64,000 bases of DNA from Streptomyces zhihengii (GCF_016919245.1 NZ_JAFEJA010000003.1:62001-126000); one strand, 5' to 3'; counted from the first letter of the stretch, positions 46,071 to 56,620 are shown. Made by a program: numbers and translations. Notes: generated from the letters alone by a model not told the origin.

Positions 46071-48767
46071 TCACCGTCGTCCTCGTGGTCGGGTGGCCGG
46101 CGGACTCTCAATCTGCCCCAGGGCTCGGGGAAGTTCCTGCCGACGCGAGATGCCTAGTTTCCGAAAGACAGCGCCGAGGTGGACCTCTACGGTTTTGACT
46201 GTGACATGCAGTTGCTTGGCGATATCGGAGTTACTGCGAAGGGATGCGGCCAGGAGTGCGATCTCGTACTGACGGGGTGTGAGGGGCTGCGTCAGCTTGC
46301 CGACGTTGAGCAGCGGTGTTCGGGCGCCTTCGCAGCGTGCCGCCAATCCGGCAGCACGCTGGGCTGCGGCTGTTGCGAGGCGGTCTTCTCCGGCTTGAGT
46401 CAAGGCTGCGCCTGCGGCGTTTGCCGCTTCCGCGGCCAGCAGGTCGGCGCCCATAGTTTCTAGCTCGTCTGCTGCAGCGAGAAGCTGATCCGGGGAGTTG
46501 CTGGCAAGCGCTGCAGCAAAGGCGGCCCGGGCCGGGGTGAGTGCACCTTCGCTCTGTTCAGCCAGTTCACCAAGCCGAGGCGTTGCCTCGGTGGCGGCGC
46601 CGAGGCGGGCGAGGTCGGTGAGGAGGAGCGCCTCTGCCGGCAAGTTCCCGGCTTCCCGGGCAACCTCTGCGCCCTCAGTAAGAGACTGCCTGGCCTCCGC
46701 CAGTTGTCCTCGGGCTACGAGCAACCAGGCACGTCCAAGCCGGTCCTCACCGTGGAGGTGGGTCATGGGCGCATACGTGGCGGCTTCTGCAAGAGCATCT
46801 TCTGCTGCTTCTTGGTCTCCGAGTAGGGCGGCTGCACAGGCTAGGCCAGACAGCGTTTCAGGAAGCAAGTGATGGAATCGGTACGCGCGGGTCAGCGAGG
46901 CGGCTTCGGCATACCAACTGCGAGCCGCCTTGGGGTGACCTGCCAGTAGTTCGGAACGACCGAGGTATGACGCGATGCCCATCGATGGGAAGGGCGAAGC
47001 ACGAGCATTCGTCAGCTCCGTTAGCGCACCCTCTCCGACGTTGAGGTTCTCCCTGAACCGACCGGCATCGGCGAAAGCTCGGATAGCTGGCACGAGCTGC
47101 GAGGCGGCGGGGACCGAGTGGCTCCGTCCGGCGTTCACATCTCGTGACTGGCCGGTGTAGGCACGCAGAGCCCACTCGGCTCCCTTGAGGCAGCGGCCAA
47201 GCCGCACCAGCGCGATGGTCTTCGTGGTGGCTGCCATGTCCCACGTTCCGGCATCGAGCGAATCTGCTGGATCGTCCTCCAACTCGCTCAGCAGAGGCAT
47301 GCCCGGGGTCGGAACTTCGACGAGATAGCGCACCCACGCGTCGTTCAAGTCAACAACACGTCGTCCGGGAGGACTTGTCACGCGGTCTCGAGCCGCGTCG
47401 ACGACCGCAAACGCTGCGTCCGTGCGCCGTGCAATCCAGAAGAAGTTCCGTACGCGCATCGACATGACGGCGAGACGGTCCTGTTCGTTGTCGGACATGG
47501 CGTCAGCTTGGGCCAGGATGTCCTCAGCTTCCTGCCACCGGCCCAGCAAGGCGAGGGCTTCGCCGTGGAGGAGGAGGGTCGCGGCGGTGCGAGCATCGGA
47601 CGGCATGGCGGACATCAGCGTCAGCACTTGCTGGACATCCGTGGCGTGGCGGGCCAGATTGGCGGCCTTGACCAGCAGGGCGGGGTCCGCGGTTCCCGTT
47701 GCAGCCAGGCGCCGCGTGGCCACCTGAAGGGCATCATCGCGTCGCCGCGGCCCATAGGACTCCACCCGTTCGGCTTGCTCCAGGAGCATTGCCCGGCGGC
47801 GCAAGTGTGGGATCTGCTCACGGAGAACTTCCCCGTACAGCGGATGAGCCAAGTGCATCGTTGTGCGCCGCCATTCGGCGTTGACGCGTACGAGGCCAGC
47901 TTGTTCTAGGTTGATGAGTACCTCGACCGGTGCAAGCGCTTGCGCATCGGACAGGCTGATGGACCCGCACAGTGCCAGGAGTTCCAGGACTGGGCGTGCT
48001 TCCATTTCGGCTACAGCCAAGCGAGCTTCGATAACTTCGATCAGCTTCGATGTGCCTACCGGGCGGTCGCCTGTCAGCTCCCAGATTTCCCCATCGGTGG
48101 TCAAATTTCCCGAAGCCAGTGCGCTGAGTACCAACTCTCGCACGTAGAGGATATTTCCCTCGGAGGCGCTGTAGAGTTCACGGAGGGTTTGTCGCTCGAT
48201 CGGGCCGCCGAGAGCTGTCTGGAGAACTTCCTCAACGCTCTCATGGTCAAAGACCGTGACATCAATTTGCCGTACTACGTCTCGGTAGCACAGCGCTGCG
48301 ACGGCTTCGGAGATTGGTTCGCCGGCACGCACGGTGCAGATGAGACGGATCACACCGGCGTCCAGCAACTGCTGTAGCAGCAGTACAGAGGTTGTATCCA
48401 GCAGATGAATGTCGTCCACCCACAGGGCCCAACGGGTGCGCTGCTGTGGCCCAGCCAGCGAGGCGGCTACCTCCGCGAAGGCCCGCACCGGGTCGGAAAG
48501 ATCTACTCCTGCGGGGATGATGTGCGCGATGGCCCCCAGTGGCACCGTGGCGGCCGCGGCGGTCGCCGTTGCCTGCAAACTCTTCCAGCCACTGGCCGCG
48601 GCTCGGCTGAGGCATTCCTCGGCCAGTCGCGACTTCCCCACCCCTGGCGGTCCGAAGATCCGCACACCTTTGCACCGCTCATCCGCCCAGGCAGCCTCAA
48701 ACGCCTGAATCTCTTGCTCCCGGCCCACGAGTGGCCACTGGGATGCCGCCAGAGCGCGAGCTTCCAT
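46071..48767 (-). CDS. LAL-type LuxR-family ATP-dependent transcriptional activator
   Basis: 898 residues from ATG 48767 (AGGGGGAAG upstream); the frame continues to 49010 without a better start. Walker A GPPGVGKS is at residues 39-46, Walker B ALWVDDIHLLD near 115-125. A long helical repeat region follows, and the C-terminal LuxR HTH is PLTPRQYEIALLAASLRSNSDIAKQLHVTVKTVEVHLGAVFRKLGI. Large ATP-binding LuxR (MalT-like) activators respond to a signal by ATP-driven oligomerisation and control secondary metabolism or sugar uptake. Its neighbours do not show a target; it may act on the terpene synthase or a distant gene cluster. Confidence 0.9.
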   Translation of the reverse strand: MEARALAASQWPLVGREQEIQAFEAAWADERCKGVRIFGPPGVGKSRLAEECLSRAAASGWKSLQATATAAAATVPLGAIAHIIPAGVDLSDPVRAFAEVAASLAGPQQRTRWALWVDDIHLLDTTSVLLLQQLLDAGVIRLICTVRAGEPISEAVAALCYRDVVRQIDVTVFDHESVEEVLQTALGGPIERQTLRELYSASEGNILYVRELVLSALASGNLTTDGEIWELTGDRPVGTSKLIEVIEARLAVAEMEARPVLELLALCGSISLSDAQALAPVEVLINLEQAGLVRVNAEWRRTTMHLAHPLYGEVLREQIPHLRRRAMLLEQAERVESYGPRRRDDALQVATRRLAATGTADPALLVKAANLARHATDVQQVLTLMSAMPSDARTAATLLLHGEALALLGRWQEAEDILAQADAMSDNEQDRLAVMSMRVRNFFWIARRTDAAFAVVDAARDRVTSPPGRRVVDLNDAWVRYLVEVPTPGMPLLSELEDDPADSLDAGTWDMAATTKTIALVRLGRCLKGAEWALRAYTGQSRDVNAGRSHSVPAASQLVPAIRAFADAGRFRENLNVGEGALTELTNARASPFPSMGIASYLGRSELLAGHPKAARSWYAEAASLTRAYRFHHLLPETLSGLACAAALLGDQEAAEDALAEAATYAPMTHLHGEDRLGRAWLLVARGQLAEARQSLTEGAEVAREAGNLPAEALLLTDLARLGAATEATPRLGELAEQSEGALTPARAAFAAALASNSPDQLLAAADELETMGADLLAAEAANAAGAALTQAGEDRLATAAAQRAAGLAARCEGARTPLLNVGKLTQPLTPRQYEIALLAASLRSNSDIAKQLHVTVKTVEVHLGAVFRKLGISRRQELPRALGQIESPPATRPRGRR

Positions 48768-49654
48768 AACTTCTTCCCCCTGCTGTCCAAACGGGCCACA
48801 TAGATCGCCGGGCTGCCTGATTTGCTGACCGTTGCGAGTATTCCGGCAAATTAAATGCCGGTTCTGCGTCACTGCGCACTTGAGCGGAATATCGAGCCGG
48901 ATGTCAGGCCAGGCCGTTCCCGTCAGAGAGCAAGCAGTCGCTCCCGCAGTTCGAGGGAGTTTCTTAAACTCCACCGAAAGCGAGCGAGGTCGAATTTGCA
49001 ACCGGCGCATGCGCGAGGGTCCACGATGTCGGTACAGCCCTCATCGATCATGGCGTCTGTTCGTTCAGTCATGGAGACCTCTTAACCCTGGGCTTTGCCG
49101 TCCGCGTCTTGCGGATGCTCGCTGGCCCCATGAGCCTGATCCTCCGCTCTGTCGCATGGCACGCCCAGCCCAACACGCTACGTGCACGGTGAGTTCTACG
49201 ATTGCGGAGTGTCGCAACTGTCCGCAATCGGTAGATCTGCCGATTTCTGTAGTTTCCCTTATCCTATTGCGTTGCGCCGCAGTACACCAAAGCGCGGCAT
49301 CGTGTCGTCTGAGCCCGGAGCAGGACCTTCCGACCAATGACGAGCCGTAGCATCCTGCTCCCTGAGCAAGCGCGGTACCGTCACAGATAGCTGCCACGTC
49401 AGCCCAGGTCCCCCGCGACTTGAGCGTTTCCCGGCACAGCTGCTCAGCGCGCCTTGCCGCGATGCACAGCACAAGAGCTGGAGGCTGCAGGTTCCACAGT
49501 TCGGCGCTGGCTCTCTGGAGCGCTGGCGCCGCTGAGTACCGAGCGCTCTCGCCGAGGAGACCCCCTGTCGGTCGGAGCCCCACAACCCGCCCGTGTCCCC
49601 TTCGGTTCGCCGGACGCGAAGCCAGTCACGAAGCAGCCGCCGCGCTACCGCCGC

Positions 49655-50225
49655 CTACGCATACGAGTTACCTCAGGCTTTGTGGGCGTTGAGGTTGTCC
49701 CAGAAGAGTACGATCGGGCCACCGAACTGCCGGTGGGCGGCGATCAGCAGATCATGGTAGTCGCGCCAGGAGAAGCTTTTGCGTCCGTCGCGTCGGTCGT
49801 CATCCCGGCGTGGCCGGTAGATCAGCCGGGACTTGTGGCCGGGTTTGTAGCAGGTCAGCGCGGCGATCGATATTCGTCGGCGGGAACGGCCGCGGACCCG
49901 CACTGCCGGTGTCCGGCCGCGCCGTGACCAGGTCCTGGCCTGCGGCGGCGTCATGGAGAATCCGGCTTCGTCCTCGAAGACGAGCCAGGCTCCACTCACC
50001 GCCGCGAGTATTCCGCGCAGGGCCACACCTCCTTGACCCACCCGGCCACCGCCTCGTCGTCCCGCTCCATCGCCCGTCGGGCCGGGCCTGGCAGGACCAG
50101 CCGTTGCGCACCAGCAGCTTGCGCACGCCCTGGACCGTGTAGGCCAGGTGGATGCGCCGGCCGATCACCGTCTTCACGCGGCTCAGGGTCCGGCGTTGAT
50201 CCTCCCAGCCATGTGCGGCCGCATG
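49655..50225 (-). pseudogene. IS630-family transposase remnant
   Basis: Minus-strand translation in two frames gives AAHGWEDQRRTLSRVKTVIGRRIHLAYTVQGVRKLLVRNGWSCQ, then after a frame change WLVFEDEAGFSMTPPQARTWSRRG and FGGPIVLFWDNLNAHKA, where the frame stops. These are the middle and catalytic (DDE) parts of IS630 transposase; the N-terminal HTH part and the C-terminus are missing. It is not from the same copy as the N-terminal relic at 2929-3252, which ends before this part begins. Confidence 0.75.
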
Positions 50226-50382
50226 CCCCGGTGATACCGCACGCGCGACGACCCGCCAGCCCCTACGACATCACGAGTTCAACCTCAGTAGCCATCCGTA
50301 TGCCCATCTCGGTGCGGCCGGAAGGCGCATGGCCAGGCAGTTGCTGCAGAGGCGCGCGTCTGGAGCGTACCCAGCGATGAAG

Positions 50383-50527
50383 CTGGGACCATCCCCACGT
50401 GAGAAGGGAGCACGGTCTCTACATGTGACTGATCCGGACCAACCCCAGGTGCGAGGGGAGCAATGGACAACAGGCCAGAAGGCCACCTGCATGTGTGGGC
50501 CATCCCCGCGTTTGCGCGGGAGTCGAG
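50383..50527. CRISPR. Eroded type I-E-like CRISPR array F (three units, plus one outlier)
   Basis: Cores CCATCCCCAC (50389), CCAACCCCAG (50439) and CCATCCCCGC (50500) are spaced 50 and 61 bp; a further relic, CCATCCCTAGTCAGGAGGCA, lies at 50742. The IS4 element has inserted just right of the last relic. Confidence 0.6.
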
Positions 50528-50775
50528 CCCTTGAGTATGGCACCGCTTGAACCGGGTCACCTCGCAGGAGGCAGACTGCCCTCCTTGGGGCCAATACGCG
50601 ATGCCACGAGTCACGGGCCAGCTTACATATCGGCTATATCGCCATGCCTCAGATCCCGTGGAATCGCATAGAAAGCACCGCCGGCCCGCCAGCGGTCGTG
50701 GAACCGATGTCCGGAGCGAGACGACGGGCATGTGCGCAGACCATCCCTAGTCAGGAGGCACTGGCCACCTATGAC

Positions 50776-52273
50776 CAATGCCGTGTAGTTAGGGCTCTGG
50801 GCTGCTTGTCAAGCAGGCTGATGAAGTGACGGAGCTCCTGCTAGAACCGTGTCGACCAAGATCACTGTTCAGCAGGAGCTCCGTTGGCCGCCAAGTCTGT
50901 CATTTCTCGTGAAGTAGCGGTTGCGGCAGGGGCGTTTGCCCCCGGCCATCTCGGCGAGCTGACACGGATTGTCCCGTTCGAGATGGTCGATGAGGTGTTG
51001 GCAGATACCGGCAGAACCCAGCAGCGGATACGGGACCTTCCCTCGCGCGTGGTGGTGTATCTGCTGCTGGGCGGGGCATTGTTCCCGGGGCTCGGATGGC
51101 AGCAGGTGTGGCAGCGGCTGACGGCCGGCCTGGACGGACTGCCGACGGCGACTCCCACGGCCGGCGCGCTGGCCCAGGCCCGCAAGAGGCTCGGGACCCG
51201 ACCGTTGCGTCACCTGTTCGACTTGCTTCGTGGACCGGCCGCGGGACTCGGGATCGCCGGAACGCGGTGGCACGGACTGCTCGTCTGCGCCATCGACGGC
51301 ACGTTGATGGCAGTGCCGGACAGCCCCGCGAACCAGGCCGAGTTCACCAGGCACCGCTGCAACAATGGCGGCGCGGGATACCCCTCACTGCGGCTTCTGA
51401 TCCTGGTCGCCTGCGGAACCCGAACCGTCATGGACGCGGTATTCGGTCCGGCCACCGACGGTGAGACCACCTACGCTCCACGCCTGGTCCGAAGCCTGCG
51501 GGAAGACATGATCGTCCTGCTGGACCGGAACTTCGCCGTCCAGGCCCTGATCGAAGCAGTCACCTTGAGGAGCGCACACGTCCTGGTCCGGGTGAAGGAG
51601 AACCGCAGACTGCCGGTCCTGCGACGCTTCCCCGACGGCTCCTGGCTCTCCCGGATCGGACCCGTTCCGGTCCGTGTTGTCTGCTGCGAGATCACCATCA
51701 GCACATCACAGGGACGACGCACCGGCGCATACCGGCTGGTCACAACCCTGACCGACCCCTTCACCCACCCCGCCGGCGATCTGATCGGGCTGTATCACGA
51801 GCGGTGGGAAATCGAGACCACCTATCTGGAGATCAAGTCGACGATCCTCGGCGGTCGGGTCCTTCGTGCCCGCACTCCCGCCGGTGTCGCCCAGGAAGTC
51901 TTCGCAGTGCTGGTCACCTACCAGGTCCTGCGGCTGGCGATGGCGGACGCCACCGCCAGCCGGCCCGGGACCGACCCCGACCGGGCGAGTTTCTCCATCG
52001 CCCTGAACACAGCCCGCGATCTGGTCATCCAGGCCGCAGGCGTGTTCAGTGGCGCCGTGATCGACCTCGTCGGCACCATAGGCCGCCGAATCCTGGCCGC
52101 CCTCATGCCCGACCGCCGTGTCCGCACCCGTCCACGCGTCGTGAAACGGGCCATCTCGAGATACAACGCCAGAGGCACCGTCGACCGCACCACCTACAGG
52201 GCCACGATCAGCGTCCACATCCTGACGCCCGCCCCTTGACACCGCCCACGGCACCCCTAACTACACGGCATTG
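50776..52273 (+). mobile_element. IS4-family insertion sequence, copy 1 (complete)
   Basis: Terminal inverted repeats CAATGCCGTGTAGTTAGGG at 50776-50794 and, inverted, at 52255-52273. The 10-bp target duplication CACCTATGAC is intact on both sides (50766-50775 and 52274-52283). Total length 1498 bp. One transposase gene fills it. Confidence 0.95.
50884..52239 (+). CDS. IS4-family transposase (copy 1)
   Basis: 451 residues (start TTG/GTG region at 50884; the reading MAAKSVISREVAVAAGAFAPGHLGEL). DDE residues of IS4 transposases: D in LLVCAIDGTLMAVPD, D in DMIVLLDRNFAVQALI and E in YHERWEIETTYLEIKST, the YREK-like signature. The reading frame is intact and the element is recent, judging from its perfect target duplication and its twin copy at the window end. 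Confidence 0.93.
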   Translation: MAAKSVISREVAVAAGAFAPGHLGELTRIVPFEMVDEVLADTGRTQQRIRDLPSRVVVYLLLGGALFPGLGWQQVWQRLTAGLDGLPTATPTAGALAQARKRLGTRPLRHLFDLLRGPAAGLGIAGTRWHGLLVCAIDGTLMAVPDSPANQAEFTRHRCNNGGAGYPSLRLLILVACGTRTVMDAVFGPATDGETTYAPRLVRSLREDMIVLLDRNFAVQALIEAVTLRSAHVLVRVKENRRLPVLRRFPDGSWLSRIGPVPVRVVCCEITISTSQGRRTGAYRLVTTLTDPFTHPAGDLIGLYHERWEIETTYLEIKSTILGGRVLRARTPAGVAQEVFAVLVTYQVLRLAMADATASRPGTDPDRASFSIALNTARDLVIQAAGVFSGAVIDLVGTIGRRILAALMPDRRVRTRPRVVKRAISRYNARGTVDRTTYRATISVHILTPAP

Positions 52274-52556
52274 CACCTATGACAGCACGACGGCTGGCCC
52301 CCGGCTGTGCCGCGATGACTGCGACGTTGCCGAAACCGGCCGAGAGCATGTCCGTCTGGATGCAACTGCGTTGGGCTTCGTCACCGGTTGCCGCCAGGGT
52401 GAGTGCGCAACGCACCCATGCGGGGGCTGATGCCATCTGCGCTTGCGCAGCGGGCAGCACGCTGTCACATCGGTGGGCGACGGCAGTGCACTCCGGCTAC
52501 TAGAATGACACCACATCAAGAGTCACTCTATTCACGTTCTATGTAACGGGGCCGCT

Positions 52557-53210
52557 GTGCGCATCACCGTCACCATCGATCAGCCGGGTTCCGAGTTCCA
52601 GGAGAAGCTACTCGCGCTGCTCGCTGAGCATGCCGTCCATGTTGAGATGGACGCGATGTGGACTGCTGAGCGGGCTCAGGCGTACTACCGGTCGCTACCT
52701 ACGCGCGCCCGGCGGATCGTTGCAGGCGCCGTGGCCGGTGACGGCTACGTTGCCGCAGAGGATCTACGTGATGACGAGAGCACCAGCCTCCGCGGTCACT
52801 CGGCCGCACTGAAGCGACTCCTCCAGCGGGGCGCTCTGAGGGGAATGTGGCCCGAGGGCATCCAGCCGCCCATTACCCCACAGGGCCCCGGCTTCGGCAA
52901 GGTCGGGGGCTACGCCATGGACGAAGATCTGGTGCCCGTCTTCTTTGCCGCGCTCACGAGTGTGGAGGACGAGCACGAGGAGTGGGTGAGGCGGCGATTG
53001 ACACAGGCGGAAGTCCTGGAGGGCGCGATCCGTGCGAACGAGGCTGGCGCCTGGGACGCCCGGCGAGCCGTGACGACCCTCTCGGCGGCTGGCCATCAGG
53101 TGGCCGCCAGGCGTGCGCGGCAGATCCTACGAGACCTGGAGATGACGGGTTTGCTGAGGAGGTCGGACGCGGCCGGGGACAGCGCCGTCTACGCGGTGAC
53201 CGGAGACTGA
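52557..53210 (+). CDS. Hypothetical protein with C-terminal winged-helix-like segment
   Basis: 217 residues from GTG 52557. No family recognised. The N-terminus (MRITVTIDQPGSEFQEKLLALLAEHAVHVEMDAMW) looks like a small alpha/beta unit; the segment TRARRIVAGAVAGDGYVAAEDLRDDESTSLRGHSAALKRLLQRGALRGMWPEG resembles a helical DNA-binding unit with a small wing, and the end (VLEGAIRANEAGAWDARRAVTTLSAAGHQVAARRARQILRDLEMTGLLRR) resembles another winged helix. The gene lies in the par block, so a role in plasmid maintenance is possible. Confidence 0.7.
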   Translation: MRITVTIDQPGSEFQEKLLALLAEHAVHVEMDAMWTAERAQAYYRSLPTRARRIVAGAVAGDGYVAAEDLRDDESTSLRGHSAALKRLLQRGALRGMWPEGIQPPITPQGPGFGKVGGYAMDEDLVPVFFAALTSVEDEHEEWVRRRLTQAEVLEGAIRANEAGAWDARRAVTTLSAAGHQVAARRARQILRDLEMTGLLRRSDAAGDSAVYAVTGD

Positions 53211-53814
53211 TCGCGCCGCCGCTACAGCCGGCTGGAGAGTCCCTCTGATCCGCCCTCGCCGGTCGTTGCGGCAGTTGTGCAGTGACCATGCATCGCCCCA
53301 CTGAGGCTGGACATTCCGAGACGTGGGAACTCGGAGCAGTTCCCGGCACCGGATGTCTCCCCGTGCCCGCCCACACGTCGGAAGGCTCGACCAGGCCTTG
53401 GAGCGCTGACTCGAAGGCATCGGCCAAGCATCCCTCCACCCTCAAAGTTGCCCACGCCGGCCAGGGCTACGTCGACGAAGTGCTGGACCGGTGCGGGAGG
53501 AGTTCTGTTCTCCACGCTGTTGCGTTGAGGCGAGGATGACACCTACATCCCAAGCAAATGGGTGTGCGTAGCAGTCCTGGCTCCTGGTTCGCGTCTCAAT
53601 GCTGTCCCGCGGGCCGGGAGACATGGTCAGCTGAACTCACCTGCCGATCCGACGGCTCTCTCTGGCTCCGCCAGTCGAGGGACTACCTGCGCCGATGTGC
53701 CGGAGGGCCCGCGCCGTCTGGCGCACGACATGCGCATCAGGCGGCGCGGGCATCCGCTGGCCAGCTCCCCGGGGGCACCTACTCCCGGGGAGCTGGCACA
53801 GAGCCGTACCAGGG
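53211..53814. other. Gene-free gap before the par operon terminator
   Basis: 600 bp without a supportable gene or repeat other than the terminator at its right edge. Confidence 0.45.
53760..53797 (-). terminator. Terminator of the parAB operon
   Basis: GCCAGCTCCCCGGG (53760-53773) pairs perfectly with CCCGGGGAGCTGGC (53784-53797), 18 bp beyond the parB stop. Confidence 0.75.
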
Positions 53815-54987
53815 CTACTCCCCCAGTAGTTCGCTCAACTGCTGGCGGAACTCCCTACTTGTTCCGGCCCTGAGATCCTCCACGAAGGCCTCAGGACCGC
53901 CGACGAGTTCGACATAGCGGGATAGGGCGGCCTGACGCTGACCGCTGCGAGTCAACTTGTCAAAGGCGATCTCCATGGCCGCTCCCCCGTCGTCCCACGG
54001 CATCTTGATCTGAGGCTTGGTCAACGGTTCAGGCCTGGGCTCTGGGACGTGAACCGCCTCCGGTTCGTCCGCCGCTACCGGTGCGGGGGCTGCCTCCTCG
54101 CCAGTGGCTACCTCCGTCATTACGCCGTAATGAACACCGTGACGGGTCGAGGGCGCCGCTTGGCCATCACTCTGTGCCGCTGACGCAGGAGGAGACAGGG
54201 GACCGGGAGGCGTCTCAGCTCCGTTCTGCGCGGTCGGCGCCGGGGCAGAGGGGGCGGCGAGCGGCGGTGCTGCCGCCTTCCGCTGCCTCTCGCTCTTGAG
54301 ACGCTCAAGGTGCGCTTCCTGCTCCTCGGGCTTCTTGTTTCCCACTCGGCGCAGAAGATCCGCAGGCTCCTCTCCAGATGCCAGCTTCTCCTGAAGCTCC
54401 GGAGTCAGGCCGAGGAGGGCAAGACGCTGGGAGACCCACCCCTGCGAGCGGTGCAGACGTGCGGCAAGTGCCTCCTGGGTGCCGTGCACGGACAGGAGTT
54501 GCTGCAGGGCGCGGGCCTCGTCGAGCGGGTCAAGGTCGCGCCGGTGAATGTTGGCAACAAGCGCTGATTCAAGGACTTCGTCGGGATTGCTGCCGAGGTC
54601 TTCGTTGAGGGTGACGTTGATGTCCGCGAGTCCGGCTTCCCGGGCGGCTGCCAGGCGTGAGTTGCCGTCGATGGCAACGTACTTGGTGCCGGCCTCGAGC
54701 TCGTCTTCCTTGCCTGGGTTAGCTTCCAGGTAGGAGAAGCGGGACATGATGCTAATGGCCTGCTTCTGCCCGTGGTCGCGCAGACTGCCTGCCAGCTGAG
54801 ACAAGTCACCCAGCTCAGTGCGGGGGTTGCTTGGGTTGAGACTGATCAGGCTAAGGGGCAGCGTTACCGGCGGCGGGGCGCCGTCGGTGGGGGCGTTTGT
54901 CGCCGCGTTGATGGCCTGGCGCCGGGCGCTGACGGGTTGCGTCTGCGCGAAGGACGCGCCCGTCCCCAGCTTGGATGCCTTACTCAT
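53815..54987 (-). CDS. parB: ParB-family centromere-binding protein
   Basis: 390 residues from ATG 54987, which overlaps the parA stop by ATGA; the longer frame to 55032 lies in parA. N-terminal ParB domain: LPLSLISLNPSNPRTELGDLSQLAGSLRDHGQKQAI, then YVAIDGNSRLAAAREAG and LVANIHRRDLDPLDEARALQQLL, and the HTH TQEALAARLHRSQGWVSQRLALLGLTPELQEKL. A Pro/Ala-rich linker (265-320) leads to a C-terminal helical part (MEIAFDKLTRSGQRQAALSRYVELVGG). It should bind the palindromic sites ATTACGNCGTAAT found here; one of them lies inside this gene. Partner of the upstream ParA. Confidence 0.92.
   Translation of the reverse strand: MSKASKLGTGASFAQTQPVSARRQAINAATNAPTDGAPPPVTLPLSLISLNPSNPRTELGDLSQLAGSLRDHGQKQAISIMSRFSYLEANPGKEDELEAGTKYVAIDGNSRLAAAREAGLADINVTLNEDLGSNPDEVLESALVANIHRRDLDPLDEARALQQLLSVHGTQEALAARLHRSQGWVSQRLALLGLTPELQEKLASGEEPADLLRRVGNKKPEEQEAHLERLKSERQRKAAAPPLAAPSAPAPTAQNGAETPPGPLSPPASAAQSDGQAAPSTRHGVHYGVMTEVATGEEAAPAPVAADEPEAVHVPEPRPEPLTKPQIKMPWDDGGAAMEIAFDKLTRSGQRQAALSRYVELVGGPEAFVEDLRAGTSREFRQQLSELLGE
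54119..54131. promoter_or_regulatory. parS-like palindrome 1 (inside parB)
   Basis: ATTACGCCGTAAT, a perfect 13-bp dyad within the parB coding sequence. The same site recurs five more times in the next 5.4 kb. Confidence 0.7.
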
Positions 54988-56228
54988 ACGATCTCCCGTG
55001 CCAGCGCACGCAGGGCGACTGCTTGTGTGCAACGCGGAGCGTATGCCAGAAGCGGCTGCTTCATACGGACGGCTTCCTTTTGTTCCTTCAAGTCTCCAAT
55101 GAGGCCGACGACGCGTGGGTCCCTTATCGCCATCCAGCTGTCGAGGGATGAGGTGGCGATGTAGCCGCGGCGGGCGTCGTAGTGGTTGACGACGATGCCG
55201 AGGTAGTCGAGCTCGAGGTTCATGTCCGCACGGAGGTCGCTGATCTGTGCGGTGAGGAGACCGTAGGCGTCGGCTGAGCTGTCCTCAGCCTGGACGACAA
55301 CCAGGACGCCGGAGTTCCCCGGACCTTCGCCGTCGCGACGCCGGCCGTAGTAGACGGCCGCGTCCATGCTCAGTCCGAGACTCGGCGGGCAGTCGATGAG
55401 GATGACGTCGTATTCCTCTTCGAGCGGCATCAGCGCCCGTTCGAGAGCGGCTTCACGGGCCCGTACGCCGGACAGCTTGACGTCAAGGAGAAAGGCGTCA
55501 GTGCACGAGGGCAAGAGGTGCAGGCGGTCGCCGAAGCGGTCGTCGTCGACGCAGACGACGAGGTCCTTCAGCTTGCCCTTGGAGTCCCCCGCCATGTGCT
55601 TGGTGAGGCTGTCACCGTCCAGTGGCAGGAGTTCGTGGCCGAGCTGCTTGGTGAGATGGCCCTGCGGGTCGAAGTCGACGAGGAGCACACGCAGGCCAAG
55701 GCCAGGAAGTTGCTCATGCGCGGCATCTTCCCCCGTCGCATCGTGGGTGCCAGCGCGGGCGTGGGCGAAGTGCTTTGACACCCCGACAGCGTGTAGCTGA
55801 TCAGGGTCTTCAGCCAACGCCTGACCGGCGCCAGCGGTGATCGCGGTCTTGCCCACCCCACCCTTTTGGTTGCAGACGATCATCCGCTTAACGACCGAGG
55901 GCCGCTGCACGCCAGGGGCTGGGTTCGTCTCCAGCCACAGGGAGACGGATTGTGCGAGCCCTTGGACGAGGGACAGACCTCGGGCTGCGCAGTCACTGCG
56001 GAAGCCTTCCCATTGCCCGTAAGGCAGCCAGGTCGAGAAGGATTTGGCACCCGTTGTGTCGATGGGAGAGAGATTGGCTCCCAGACCGCGCCACGCGGTG
56101 ATGCCTTCTTCGACGGCGTGCTGGATGTCGATGCCGCGCTGGGCGGTGCGGATCTTGAGTTCTTGCTGAAGGGGGCCGGGCAGTTTGGAGACAACCTTCT
56201 CCCGGTCCCCAGATGTTGGCGACGTCAT
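54984..56228 (-). CDS. parA: ParA-family partition ATPase
   Basis: 414 residues from ATG 56228. After an N-terminal 110-residue region with helical features (QELKIRTAQRGIDIQHAVEEGITAWRGLG) the deviant Walker A KGGVGKT lies at 122-128 (IVCNQKGGVGKTAITAGAGQAL), the next motif at LLVDFDPQGHLTKQLGHELL, and the Walker B-like VILIDCPPSLGLSMDAAVYYG. An insertion (residues about 145-175) with DATGEDAAHEQLPG is absent from small ParAs. It hydrolyses ATP to move ParB-DNA complexes to daughter cells. First gene of the operon; no promoter assigned. Confidence 0.93.
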   Translation of the reverse strand: MTSPTSGDREKVVSKLPGPLQQELKIRTAQRGIDIQHAVEEGITAWRGLGANLSPIDTTGAKSFSTWLPYGQWEGFRSDCAARGLSLVQGLAQSVSLWLETNPAPGVQRPSVVKRMIVCNQKGGVGKTAITAGAGQALAEDPDQLHAVGVSKHFAHARAGTHDATGEDAAHEQLPGLGLRVLLVDFDPQGHLTKQLGHELLPLDGDSLTKHMAGDSKGKLKDLVVCVDDDRFGDRLHLLPSCTDAFLLDVKLSGVRAREAALERALMPLEEEYDVILIDCPPSLGLSMDAAVYYGRRRDGEGPGNSGVLVVVQAEDSSADAYGLLTAQISDLRADMNLELDYLGIVVNHYDARRGYIATSSLDSWMAIRDPRVVGLIGDLKEQKEAVRMKQPLLAYAPRCTQAVALRALAREIV

Positions 56229-56607
56229 GGGGACACCTTACTAACCTCAGAGATCAAAAGCTGCATCGGCGCGTTACCAAGTAGCTAGTGGCGGAGGCTC
56301 AGGGTGCGGTTGACCCCGAAGTACGCAACGAATGCGCTAAGAAGGGCAGCCCCAGGTGGTCTACCTGAACCTCAAGCGCCGTCCCGCTCTCCACGTCCAC
56401 CTGTCGATCACAGCAAGGCGTCGCATGAGGCTGCGCGTTCGGCTGGGGACTCCAGATACGCCTTGGCACGACTGCGCGGCCGCTGCGCCGAAGTGTGCCT
56501 CGGGTGACGAGTGTTCGACATCTTCTACGATTCTCGCTCCTGCCCCTCCTCGCCAAGAGCGGCACCCGGAGCTTAGGCTCCGCAGCCAGCGTCGCGAGAG
56601 GCGCATT

Positions 56608-56620
56608 ATTACGCCGTAAT
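56608..56620. promoter_or_regulatory. parS-like palindrome 2
   Basis: ATTACGCCGTAAT, perfect 13-bp dyad, about 380 bp upstream of parA. Confidence 0.75.

Larger units (their letters stand above)
48768..50775. other. Region with IS630 remnant and CRISPR relics, otherwise gene-free
   Basis: Apart from the IS630 remnant (49655-50225) and the CRISPR units (50383-50527, and one at 50737) no gene is supportable in these 2 kb. Confidence 0.45.
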